Assembly (NCBI RefSeq): GCF_011046735.1
Contig: NZ_CP049258.1
Span: forward strand, 3,800,001 to 3,864,000
From: Nordella sp. HKS 07
GTDB taxonomy: Bacteria; Pseudomonadota; Alphaproteobacteria; Rhizobiales; Aestuariivirgaceae
DNA: 64,000 nucleotides
Direction: 5' to 3'
Below the pieces are notes generated by a model, which was not told where the DNA came from, made no database searches, and was given only the letters and a program-made list of their open reading frames with translations. Positions 54,028 to 62,831 of this stretch are shown here, in pieces. Within the stretch, counting starts at the first letter, position 1; each line of letters starts with the position of its first letter. A program made the position numbers and the translations under genes.

Positions 54028-54137
54028 GGCGACACACTCCCAGACAGCGAGTTATCAATCTGCTGGCCGCGCGTTTGCGCTGTCGCCGATATTGTGGCAG
54101 CGGAACGAATTTAGGAACACGGACGCATAACGAGGTG

Positions 54138-54746
54138 ATGCCAGGTGCCACCTGGAAGTATGTGCGCAACTGGCTCGTCCAGCACGGCAAGCTTTTCGGC
54201 ACCATTTTCGTCTTATGCGGAACACTTCTCATGACGGACCAGGCGAACGGCGAAAGCATTTCCGTAGGCGGCGTCGCGTTAGACTCCGCTTACGCAGGAT
54301 TCAGCCGTGGGAAGGTCACAGATAATAGAAAAGAAAATCATAGATATGGCTATACCGTCACGTATCACGGTCACGAGAGTGAAGCTACGATCTACGTGTA
54401 CAGCAATAGCCAACGCGAGATTCCCAACGGCCCGGCATCGCAAGTGGTCATGGAGGAGTTTAATCAGGTGACACAAGACGTCGTTGCTTTTGGGCAATTG
54501 ACAGGTAGAAAGATTGAGCTTGTCGACCGATACGGGACAGGCTCCCCAGAGCGGGGTATGGAATTCTTGTGCGCTGAATTTGTCGTGAGCGACCAGTGGG
54601 GGTCGCGACGCACGTTTGCCTATGTGACAGGTGCGGCTAATCAGTTCGTGAAGATCAGGGTAACGCTGCGGACCAATGATCCGAGAGACCCTACGGCGCG
54701 CAATTTCGTGGATGCTGTTGCCAGCGGGCTTTGGCAAAGCAATTGA
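54138..54746 (+). CDS. exported or membrane-anchored hypothetical protein
   Basis: A 202-residue protein from the ATG at 54138; an in-frame ATG at 54024 overlaps the helicase stop but its extra residues look non-coding. A hydrophobic stretch (LFGTIFVLCGTLLMTDQANG, about residues 20-38) may be a signal peptide or anchor. The mature part (ESISVGGVALDSAYAGFSRG, then YGYTVTYHGHESEATIYVYS) is beta-rich. Function is unknown. Confidence 0.6.
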   Translation: MPGATWKYVRNWLVQHGKLFGTIFVLCGTLLMTDQANGESISVGGVALDSAYAGFSRGKVTDNRKENHRYGYTVTYHGHESEATIYVYSNSQREIPNGPASQVVMEEFNQVTQDVVAFGQLTGRKIELVDRYGTGSPERGMEFLCAEFVVSDQWGSRRTFAYVTGAANQFVKIRVTLRTNDPRDPTARNFVDAVASGLWQSN

Positions 54747-55054
54747 AAGCATGATGGCGGCGCCACTGATCGCGGTCCACAACGCTGCAATGGAAGCGCA
54801 ATTCTGCGAATCGCGTTGAGCGCTAGCCGTTCGACCCAATCATCACAACCTTCCCCACCCGCGCATTCGAAATCAATATCTGGAGTTTCTCGATGGCAAA
54901 AGGATTGGCACCTCTAAAGCTCAGGGGTGTTACTCAATAATTTCAAATAAATGCGTCAAAAATTGGCGGAGGGCGGTTCCTCCCTACAACCGGCGATGGA
55001 GTTCCACTGAATAAGGTCTGATTTGCGTACACGTTTGACCCCTCGCCATAGGGA
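54747..55054. other. convergent intergenic region
   Basis: About 308 bases between the ends of the rightward cassette and the leftward DISARM operon. No clear terminator hairpin with T-run was found. Confidence 0.4.
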
Positions 55055-55819
55055 TCAGACGCGCCTTATGACCTTTGTCTCGATCAGAGAATGCAGGTGA
55101 GCGCGGAGCCCCATTGGGATGTGTCCACCCTTGATTACGACGCCTGCTTCCATATTTTTCTCAAGCGCGTGGCCGGTCAAATTTGCACTGGTCAGGAATG
55201 CAATGCTCCCGTCGGCCACAGCCAACTTCGCATGAACCTTTCCTTCGGAAAACGGGGCTGATCTGCTGATCCAGCCATACATGGACGCCGTAGGCACAAG
55301 CCTCTTCATCGGGGCGATATGATCGACAGACAGACTTCCTCCATCGCTCGTAGACGTTTCCATAAGAATTCGAATCTCTATGTCGCGATGAGCAGCGGCA
55401 TTTAGTTCATCAACGATCGAGGAAACGCCGTGCGCGACGAAGCTGACGAGAAAGAGGTCGGTTCGGGCGTTCCGAATGATATCCAGGAGCACTTGTTCAG
55501 TGCGCCTCGTTGCCACGAACGGAGTCGTCGGACCCGTCCAGACGAATTCGACACTGGTCTCACGCAGCGTCTCTTGGCGGGCATGCGCAGCGCCCAGCAA
55601 TATGCCAGCCAGGACATCTCCGGCGATCGACGCCCGTTCCCAGGCAGTCAGAAGCCGATCCAGCGCGACCTGGGCAGCCGGTGTCCCTACTACTCGATAC
55701 AGCCCGTGATTTCTCATTAGCGGCGTCATTCTCCGAACGCGTGCGGCGATGACTCCGATCTTGGATGGAGACAGCAGGGAAACGAGTTCCATGACGGCAT
55801 TCAATAGAGGCTCCATCAC
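55055..55819 (-). CDS. drmC: DISARM protein DrmC (phospholipase D-like)
   Basis: A 254-residue PLD-superfamily protein, one of the three core DISARM components. The C-terminal HKD motif is H196, K198 and D203 (HAKLAVAD), followed by SANLTGHALEKNMEAGVV. The N-terminal half (MMEPLLNAVMELVSLLSPSK onward) is helical as in DrmC. The start overlaps the stop of drmB by four bases, so it is the last gene of the operon. PLD folds act as nucleases in many defence systems. DrmC's exact activity in DISARM is not established here. Confidence 0.85.
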   Translation of the reverse strand: MMEPLLNAVMELVSLLSPSKIGVIAARVRRMTPLMRNHGLYRVVGTPAAQVALDRLLTAWERASIAGDVLAGILLGAAHARQETLRETSVEFVWTGPTTPFVATRRTEQVLLDIIRNARTDLFLVSFVAHGVSSIVDELNAAAHRDIEIRILMETSTSDGGSLSVDHIAPMKRLVPTASMYGWISRSAPFSEGKVHAKLAVADGSIAFLTSANLTGHALEKNMEAGVVIKGGHIPMGLRAHLHSLIETKVIRRV

Positions 55820-57657
55820 ACGTTCCGAAAAAACGCAGCGTCGGGATATTCCAAGGTGGGAACCACTAATGCGCGATCAAGATGTCTGTTGCCCCGTTCG
55901 CAGGATGTCTCCGATACGAAGGAACAGGCGTGACAGGCCGCACCATGTAACGACTGATCCTTGCTAGGGTCGTGCTCGGAGCACAAGGGATCGGACGCGC
56001 AAATATGTGCCCGATCCAGAGCTTGGTGGAGCAGCCGCCCGAGATTCTCGGGTTTACCCAACTCGACCAATCCACCGAGCGTCCCGTCAGAGTCGGCGGC
56101 TGCGGTGTAGATGAGGAAGCCGGCCTGATCCTTGTCGCCGTCGACCTCGGCGTAAACCCGCTCGCGAATGCTGGCGGCATTGTAACCGCACTCGAGCGCC
56201 AGTTCCCTGATCAGCATGTGCGCGAGCGTATGGAGCATCACATACCGTGCACCAGGATAGCCTTCATTCGGATCCAGATTTCGCTTGTGCCGCCATCCGC
56301 GATGACCCGTGCGCAAACGAGCGTCGAGCGATTTGACCGCTTCCGTGTTCGCCCACGACTTCAGGGCGTCAGAGTCGAAGCGAACGAAAATTCCCTCGCC
56401 ATGGACCTGGGTCGCGGGCACCCAATCGGGAGCCGAACGCCCGAGCGGGGCACGTGGTGCCGCGGCGTCCCCCGTTCCTTCGTCAGGAGACTCGACACGC
56501 GTGAACCCCAGCAGCGCATTCACCTCGCGTAGCCGTTCGAGAAGCAGCACGCGTCTGACCGTCACTTCGAAGCCCGACGGAATTCCGACCTTCTTGCTCA
56601 TGAAATGTGGGTAGTCGGTCGGCGGATTCTCGGCGGTGAGGATATCCCATTCCGGACCCTTGAGATCACTTTGTCCGACTTCGGTCGTTCCATTCCGGTG
56701 TGCTACTATGGCGGACCATATCTGATCGTTCGTGAACTGCTCGATGCCGGGAAGCAGTGCGGCCTTTTTGAGCATCTTGACGGCGAGATCGACCTTGTCT
56801 GGAGACGAGACGTCTTCGAAGAATGTCCAGCCGTCTCCGACGAGTTGGATCAAGGGGCTGCCCGTTTGCGGGATGGCGAGGACCGACAAGGTCACAGGGA
56901 ACCAACTATTGGTGGCGCCGAGCAGAATGGCACGCGGCTCTTCGGCACAATCGTCGTCGAAGCGATCGACGTGCGAATGCCTTCCACGGCAGCCCGGGAG
57001 ATTATCCCGGCCAGCCTGTCCAAAGGCTTGGGCCATGTTCTTCGAGGCGCCGCAGCCATCGCATTTGACCCACAGATTCTCGGTCTGAAGCGATGCGCCG
57101 CTCTCGAAGAATCTCAGCGTCGCTCGACAATCGCTCGGTCCGCCGTGAACGAACCAATTCCACGCAAAATCGTCCAAATGCCCGGCACGACAAGCCATTA
57201 GAAAGCGGGCCGGCACGGCGTCGGCATCCCGCGCTCGCTGATCATTCTTCGAGCCACGGCAGCCCTCATGGACGAACCGGGTCAGCTCCGGGCGATATCT
57301 GTTTTCCTTCAGCTTGAACAAGCCGGCGTCGTATGGTGATAGCAGGCCGCATTTCACGCAGCGCAACCATCTCGGAAAAGGCTTCACTGGAACGCCGATC
57401 AGTGCAGCGGCGGAGAATGGATCAACGATGTCGCGTTCGCTGATCGGCGGCATACGCAAGGAGTCTACTTGCGGACCGAGCGCGCTTCGCACGTTCGCCA
57501 GCAGGCGAGCTTCCTGGATCGGTTGGCATCTATCCTTTTCCCAACGGTCGATCCCCATGGTGACCACCGAGAGGTTGGGCAGGTCTATCAGCGCACCGGG
57601 ACCGTAGGTCCACAGGAGCTGGCTCGGCCGGATCTCGCCTACGGGGGTCTTGCTCAT
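55816..57657 (-). CDS. drmB: DISARM protein DrmB (DUF1998)
   Basis: A 613-residue protein starting at the ATG at 57657 (MSKTPVGEIRPSQLLWTYGP), overlapping the drmA stop by four bases (ATGA). N-terminal GPGALIDLPNLSVV and the cysteine pairs in LRCVKCGLLS and VKCDGCGAS indicate zinc binding. The C-terminal DUF1998 domain shows YVMLHTLAHMLIRELALECG, GGLVELGKPENLGRLLHQAL and the CHACSFVSETSCERGN cysteines. DUF1998 partners DrmA in recognising and blocking incoming DNA. It appears intact. Confidence 0.9.
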   Translation of the reverse strand: MSKTPVGEIRPSQLLWTYGPGALIDLPNLSVVTMGIDRWEKDRCQPIQEARLLANVRSALGPQVDSLRMPPISERDIVDPFSAAALIGVPVKPFPRWLRCVKCGLLSPYDAGLFKLKENRYRPELTRFVHEGCRGSKNDQRARDADAVPARFLMACRAGHLDDFAWNWFVHGGPSDCRATLRFFESGASLQTENLWVKCDGCGASKNMAQAFGQAGRDNLPGCRGRHSHVDRFDDDCAEEPRAILLGATNSWFPVTLSVLAIPQTGSPLIQLVGDGWTFFEDVSSPDKVDLAVKMLKKAALLPGIEQFTNDQIWSAIVAHRNGTTEVGQSDLKGPEWDILTAENPPTDYPHFMSKKVGIPSGFEVTVRRVLLLERLREVNALLGFTRVESPDEGTGDAAAPRAPLGRSAPDWVPATQVHGEGIFVRFDSDALKSWANTEAVKSLDARLRTGHRGWRHKRNLDPNEGYPGARYVMLHTLAHMLIRELALECGYNAASIRERVYAEVDGDKDQAGFLIYTAAADSDGTLGGLVELGKPENLGRLLHQALDRAHICASDPLCSEHDPSKDQSLHGAACHACSFVSETSCERGNRHLDRALVVPTLEYPDAAFFRNV

Positions 57658-60600
57658 GCGTTGTCCTCGTCCGCTTGGGTCACCCGAGCTCGCCATGCCG
57701 GATCATTCGTCGAGCGAGCATCTTCCATCACCAATCTCACTCCGGGCTCGACCTCCCGCATCGACATCGGGACGGTCCAATCGGTCCAAGGCTTGACGCC
57801 AGGTGCTTCCAGCAGCGGATAAGCCGTTGGACCCGCACCATATTTCTGATAGACGAGCGTGCGACCGCCGACGCCGGCTTCCTTGGCCCATTCGTCTGCG
57901 CGGCTTTTCAGCTCCGCCTCCGTCAAAGTCTTCTTGCCGGCGTCTTCGGTGACCTCCCACGTCCGGGCAGCAACGGCTCGAATGGTTTCCCGCATTTCGC
58001 TGCGACTAGGGCTGTTCATCGCACCAGCACCAGTGTTCGGGGCGAACGGGTCGTAGGAGTGGCGCATGATCGAGAGCATCGCACCGGTGAGTCCGCGGTC
58101 CAGCGCTCGGGGGGAGAAGGGCGTGACCGACTGCGCCTCGACATGCTGATAAAAGGTCGCGTGATATTGTTCGAACGTCTCGTAATGCGAGAGATCACGC
58201 GGCCGCGCCCACGTGAGCACGGTGGCGACCAAGCCAGGAGGCGTGCGGCCCACGCGGCTGGTCGCTTGGATATATTCGGCTGTGCCCTTTGGCTGGCCGT
58301 TGACGACCATGACGCCTAACCGGTTCACGTCGACGCCGACCGAAAGCATATTCGTCGCCAGGACGACATCGATCGGACGGGGATCTCCGGGATTCCTGCT
58401 CGAGGCCCATTTGCCTGTCGCCGAATCGAATGTCCCGTCGAAGGGCACTTCGAGTTGATCGAGATAGCGCGGGATATCGTGACTGGAGACGCGCGACGTC
58501 AACTCGCGGACGTCGTCGACCCGACGTTGCGACAAGCCCGGTCGATCGACGAGGCTCATGCTCACGCGGAAGGAACGCGTCTGGACGTCGTCTTCTGCGA
58601 GGCGCTTCATCCCGCCGAGTTCACGCAGAGAGTTGAAGTAGCCGACGAGCGTCATGTAGGGGTCGGCCACCGGCCCAAACCGATCGAACAGTGCCTGCGC
58701 GGCGGTCAGGAACGCCGTGTAGGTCCTGATCAGCACCGCAGGACGCGAGCTGCCGGGTGCACAGATACCCATATACCGCCGCCCTGGCTTTTCGCTGATC
58801 GGTCTCTGAACCGAGAAGAAGTTGTCTTCGACGTCCAGGCCTGAAGGTGGGAACACCGAGATACGGCGCATGAACACATTGCGCACCTGATCATCGGCCC
58901 GCCGCACGGTCGCGGTGGAGGCGACGACCTTGGGGCGAACCTTCGTGTCGCCAAGAGTCCAGCTGCTCAGTTCGTCGACGGCCGTCTCGTACAGACCGAC
59001 CATAGTGCCTAGTGGGCCGCTTATGAGATGGAACTCGTCCTGGATGATGAGGTCTGGCGGCCTGATGGCACGTACCTGCTTTACGCTGGCGGCCGGATGT
59101 GAACCCGTCGCTCGGTGCCCGGTGCCACAGCCGTGGCTCGGCCAGAGCAAGCCATGGCGTCCACACTCCTGATCGACGCGGCCGAACAGGTTCCGCACCT
59201 CAGGGCGCCAGGCCATCATCGCGAACTTGTCCACGGTCGCGATCATCATCGTCGGTGGGCGGTGATAAATTTCCTCGTCGACGACCTTCACGGGAAGCCC
59301 CGGGTGAGACTGGCCGTTGGACTTCGCCTTCGAGAAATCGCAGCTACCGAGCTTGTCGCCGCAGTGGATCAGCGTTCTGCCGGCGATCCTGTCGACCTCG
59401 ATGTCGCGTCCACCGGAGATCTCCGAACCGCACCAAGGGCAGCTGGTCAGCTGTGCAGGCGAAGCGATACCCGCCTTGTTACGATCGTTGTTGCGAATGG
59501 CCTGGACCGCTTGGTGAGACGCTTCGGTCGTTCCCGGTGTCACACGATTGCCGACCCAGAGACCGAGCGTGAACGGTTCCTTGCCCCACGTCTTGTCGTC
59601 TGCACGACGGATGACTTCCATCGCGCAGAGTAGCGTCGTTGCCCTCTGGAACTGCTGCAGCGTCAGCAGCCGCAGCGTGTAGCGCATGATGACGGCGAGA
59701 CCGCGGGAAGCGTCGAGGCCGCCCAGATCATTCTTCAGGCGGCGCATGGCCATGGCGAACGCCGCCACGCCGAGATAGGCCTCGGTCTTGCCGCCACCCG
59801 TCGGGAACCAGAGCAGATCGGCGAACGCCTCGACCGGCTTCGTCCGGTCCGGATGAGTCGGATCGGCGAGCGACGGGATTGACAGTAGCAGGAATGCCAG
59901 CTGGAACGGGCGCCACGATCTGTTCTTCGTCACGTCCAACGTGGTCACATCCACGGTCTCGTTTCGTCTGCGCTTAAGAGCGTAGATGCTTCGGATACGC
60001 TGCATCGCCATGGACCGGTTGGCGAAGCGGAACGCCTCCAGCGCCTTGGGATCCGCAAAGAGAGTGTCCATGCCGTCCCGAAGGCGGCGCAGGATGTCCT
60101 CGCAGCGTTCTATGACGTCCTTTCCTGGATCGTCGAAGTCGGTGACCTCGGTTCCCAGCCGCGTTTTCTGCTCGACGATCCAAACCGCGTAGTCGTCGAC
60201 GAGGCACGAGAGAGCTTCTCGCAGCGCGTCCGGCGCCACCTCCGCCAACCAGGTCATGTCGAGCCAGTCGTCGTCGACCATACGCCGCGTGGCTGGGCGG
60301 TCCCTGGGATCAAGTCCGGGCGTTTCCGTTACAGCGACCTCGTATCGAGGGATGATTTCGGTACGGATAAGATGCGCCTTCGTCGAATTTTCGGGTGTCG
60401 TTTCAGCGTGGACCGACACGCCGTGCCCGACGGCAAATTCGAGGCGATTGCGATAGATCAGCGCCAGTCGGTCGCGTTCTGGATCGTCGACGATGATTTC
60501 GTTGGTCGGGCGCCGCCGGAAGACTGATTTTTCGTCGAGACCATCTGGGGCGGTAACAACGATTTCCGGTTGAAACAGCCAGGCGCGATCCTTGTTGTCG

Positions 60601-62825
60601 TCCGGCTCTACCTGGCCGTTGACCAGGAACAGTGTGATCAGCCGTTCCCCCTTATTGTTCGTCCGGACTGTGCCTTGGAGGCGGACGTCCGGCTGCTCCC
60701 GATCAGGCGTAGAAGGCCTTATCTGGCCGTCGTAGAGCGACAATGAGACGACACCACCGCACGGAATCCGCTTCCACACCCTGACCTTGTTTTCTTCCTC
60801 CTTGCCAGTCTCACGGTTCTTGCGGACCTTGACGACATCATGCTCTTCGTTGGGCACACGCTCGTAGCGCCCCCATCGGGCTTCGACCGCGATCGTGTTG
60901 ACATCCGGTGCGACGCAAAAAGTGAAACCCATACTGGACGGCACGAGGGATTGGTTGTTGGTAGTGTCGATCTCATCGAGTGCGTCACTTTCGGGCTCCA
61001 CCCGCCCAGATGCACTAGCGAATTCTGCGCCCGGTTCGTGGATCGGCGCCGTTCGTTCGTCCTCGAGATCGCCAACCTCATCCGCAGCGGCAGCCGGTTC
61101 GACTCGGGGCGCTTCATCGTCGTCCGGCCGACGCGGCGCGAGCTTCCCCACTAGGTAACGGTCGCGGACGCTCATGTCATTGATAAGCTCGTGCGGTCCT
61201 CCCGCCGGGCCGAGGAGATCGTCTCGTACGGCCAGCTCCAAAATATCCCGCACGTAAACGACGTCTTCGATCAGTGAAATCGTCTCGGGTGCATCGCCTG
61301 TCAGCTTCTGCGTCGCATAGACGAAAGAGGGCCAGTCGAGCCTTTGGATCCGTCCAGATGAGACGAGTGACAGCCCTAGGTCGTTCAATGAGGCTGTTTC
61401 TTCGATTATCGCATTTCGCGCGAGGAGGAGCATGGTTTTCGTCTCAGTCGAGCGAATGCGCAGCACTTGGCAGATGCGGGAGATCCTGTTCTCCACCGGC
61501 GAGACGACCAACACCCAATCCCCCTCGTGAATACCGCCGAAATGATTTGGATCGCCTTTGAACTCTAGGATATAAGGCGACTGGCTTCGGCCCTCGGCCA
61601 AATCCGGCGCTATCCAGGAATTCATCGCTGTTGCCACAGAGCTCTTCAAACTTGCCTCGTCTTCCAAACGCTGTCCGATAACATTATTTGCCATGTTCAC
61701 CTGCAATTCCGTGAGCCCAGTGACGATGATCCTCTCATTGAAGCGTTCATTGCCTAGTTGAGCATTGAGCCGGCCAAGCAGTTCATCGAGAAAGCTGCTT
61801 GAAAGCGATTTCACGCCAGTGAAATCGATTTTGATAGGCCCCTCGACCTCAGGTAACAGCGCGAGGACCTTTCGCCGGATTCGGGTTGCTGGAGGACGGC
61901 TGCCCGTGTGGCTGCACTCGTCGCGAATGATGATGCCGCGATCCGCCACCCGCTCTCCCTCAGAAAAAATGAAGACGGATCCACGCTCCCCGATCCAGGT
62001 CTCACCGAGAGGAACGGGATGGTCAAGATCGAAAGACATCAGTACACCGGTCCCCAAGATATGGGGTCCATTCCGAAAGTGACCGTCTCCACCTCCGCGC
62101 ATCTCGTATGTCGCCGAACCCGACCAGACGGAAAGCGAGCCGTGGTTCTTCCGAAGGATTTCGAGACTGCCGGCCATTCCGTTTCCCTGGCCAATCGCCT
62201 TGTCGCGCGTGATGCCCCGACGTAGAGCCATCTCGATCGCGTCTTTATCGCTGTCGAGGGAGAAGGATCCCGAGAGGGATCCTCGGATCCCGATCCCACC
62301 ATCGCAAATCGCTATGTCGAGGTGTTTCTCTTGGGGGAAAAGCTGCGCGCAGACCACACCGGGGCTCATGGAATTGGCATGGATAAAGATGTTGTCGATG
62401 ATTTCATTTACCGCCCATTCGAAGGCTGGCAGGAATGCGGGCGCGTCATCGAATTGCTGAAGCACCATATCGGCGATCCTGTTGACGGCCTCGAAGACCG
62501 CCTCGCCGTCCTTCACTAGGAGGATAGGAATGAAACGGCCGGCCTCCGGCAAACGTCGATGGTTAGGTTCCGCCAGCCCAAGAGACTGGTGGAAGTTCAT
62601 TCGCGCAAGATAAATGATAGATGGCCCATCGCCCGAAACATGAATCGTGCGTCCGGCAGACTTCTGGCTGAGCAGCCAACTCGTCAGGAGCCCAATTGCC
62701 CCTGTCTCTAGAAAGCAGTCGCTGGCGACGCGTACTACGATGGATTGGTCAGCGGGCTCACATTGTCCAATAGCCGCTTGAATCTCGTCAACGCCAGCCC
62801 TACCAGCAAGTGCGATCGTCGCCAT
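57654..62825 (-). CDS. drmA: DISARM helicase DrmA with N-terminal STAS-GHKL ATPase-DUF4325 module
   Basis: One uninterrupted 1723-residue protein. Residues 1-90 resemble a STAS domain (FLETGAIGLLTSWLL). Residues 110-270 are a GHKL ATPase: N box EWAVNEIIDN (E136-N145), DGGIGI (175-180) and GQGNGMAGS (212-220). Residues 280-385 match DUF4325 (IKIDFTGVKSLSSSFLDELL). After a linker, DrmA begins near 524 (VRDILELAVRDDLLGPAGGP) and has LLWFPTGGGKTEAYLG, QDEFHLISGPLG, a CPWC site and the helicase end NMLSVGVDVNRLGVMVVNGQ ... TSRVGR. DrmA unwinds or loads on DNA with DrmB. The fused front half is unusual and suggests ATP-dependent or partner-switching control. Confidence 0.88.
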   Translation of the reverse strand: MATIALAGRAGVDEIQAAIGQCEPADQSIVVRVASDCFLETGAIGLLTSWLLSQKSAGRTIHVSGDGPSIIYLARMNFHQSLGLAEPNHRRLPEAGRFIPILLVKDGEAVFEAVNRIADMVLQQFDDAPAFLPAFEWAVNEIIDNIFIHANSMSPGVVCAQLFPQEKHLDIAICDGGIGIRGSLSGSFSLDSDKDAIEMALRRGITRDKAIGQGNGMAGSLEILRKNHGSLSVWSGSATYEMRGGGDGHFRNGPHILGTGVLMSFDLDHPVPLGETWIGERGSVFIFSEGERVADRGIIIRDECSHTGSRPPATRIRRKVLALLPEVEGPIKIDFTGVKSLSSSFLDELLGRLNAQLGNERFNERIIVTGLTELQVNMANNVIGQRLEDEASLKSSVATAMNSWIAPDLAEGRSQSPYILEFKGDPNHFGGIHEGDWVLVVSPVENRISRICQVLRIRSTETKTMLLLARNAIIEETASLNDLGLSLVSSGRIQRLDWPSFVYATQKLTGDAPETISLIEDVVYVRDILELAVRDDLLGPAGGPHELINDMSVRDRYLVGKLAPRRPDDDEAPRVEPAAAADEVGDLEDERTAPIHEPGAEFASASGRVEPESDALDEIDTTNNQSLVPSSMGFTFCVAPDVNTIAVEARWGRYERVPNEEHDVVKVRKNRETGKEEENKVRVWKRIPCGGVVSLSLYDGQIRPSTPDREQPDVRLQGTVRTNNKGERLITLFLVNGQVEPDDNKDRAWLFQPEIVVTAPDGLDEKSVFRRRPTNEIIVDDPERDRLALIYRNRLEFAVGHGVSVHAETTPENSTKAHLIRTEIIPRYEVAVTETPGLDPRDRPATRRMVDDDWLDMTWLAEVAPDALREALSCLVDDYAVWIVEQKTRLGTEVTDFDDPGKDVIERCEDILRRLRDGMDTLFADPKALEAFRFANRSMAMQRIRSIYALKRRRNETVDVTTLDVTKNRSWRPFQLAFLLLSIPSLADPTHPDRTKPVEAFADLLWFPTGGGKTEAYLGVAAFAMAMRRLKNDLGGLDASRGLAVIMRYTLRLLTLQQFQRATTLLCAMEVIRRADDKTWGKEPFTLGLWVGNRVTPGTTEASHQAVQAIRNNDRNKAGIASPAQLTSCPWCGSEISGGRDIEVDRIAGRTLIHCGDKLGSCDFSKAKSNGQSHPGLPVKVVDEEIYHRPPTMMIATVDKFAMMAWRPEVRNLFGRVDQECGRHGLLWPSHGCGTGHRATGSHPAASVKQVRAIRPPDLIIQDEFHLISGPLGTMVGLYETAVDELSSWTLGDTKVRPKVVASTATVRRADDQVRNVFMRRISVFPPSGLDVEDNFFSVQRPISEKPGRRYMGICAPGSSRPAVLIRTYTAFLTAAQALFDRFGPVADPYMTLVGYFNSLRELGGMKRLAEDDVQTRSFRVSMSLVDRPGLSQRRVDDVRELTSRVSSHDIPRYLDQLEVPFDGTFDSATGKWASSRNPGDPRPIDVVLATNMLSVGVDVNRLGVMVVNGQPKGTAEYIQATSRVGRTPPGLVATVLTWARPRDLSHYETFEQYHATFYQHVEAQSVTPFSPRALDRGLTGAMLSIMRHSYDPFAPNTGAGAMNSPSRSEMRETIRAVAARTWEVTEDAGKKTLTEAELKSRADEWAKEAGVGGRTLVYQKYGAGPTAYPLLEAPGVKPWTDWTVPMSMREVEPGVRLVMEDARSTNDPAWRARVTQADEDNA

Positions 62826-62831
62826 GGGTCG

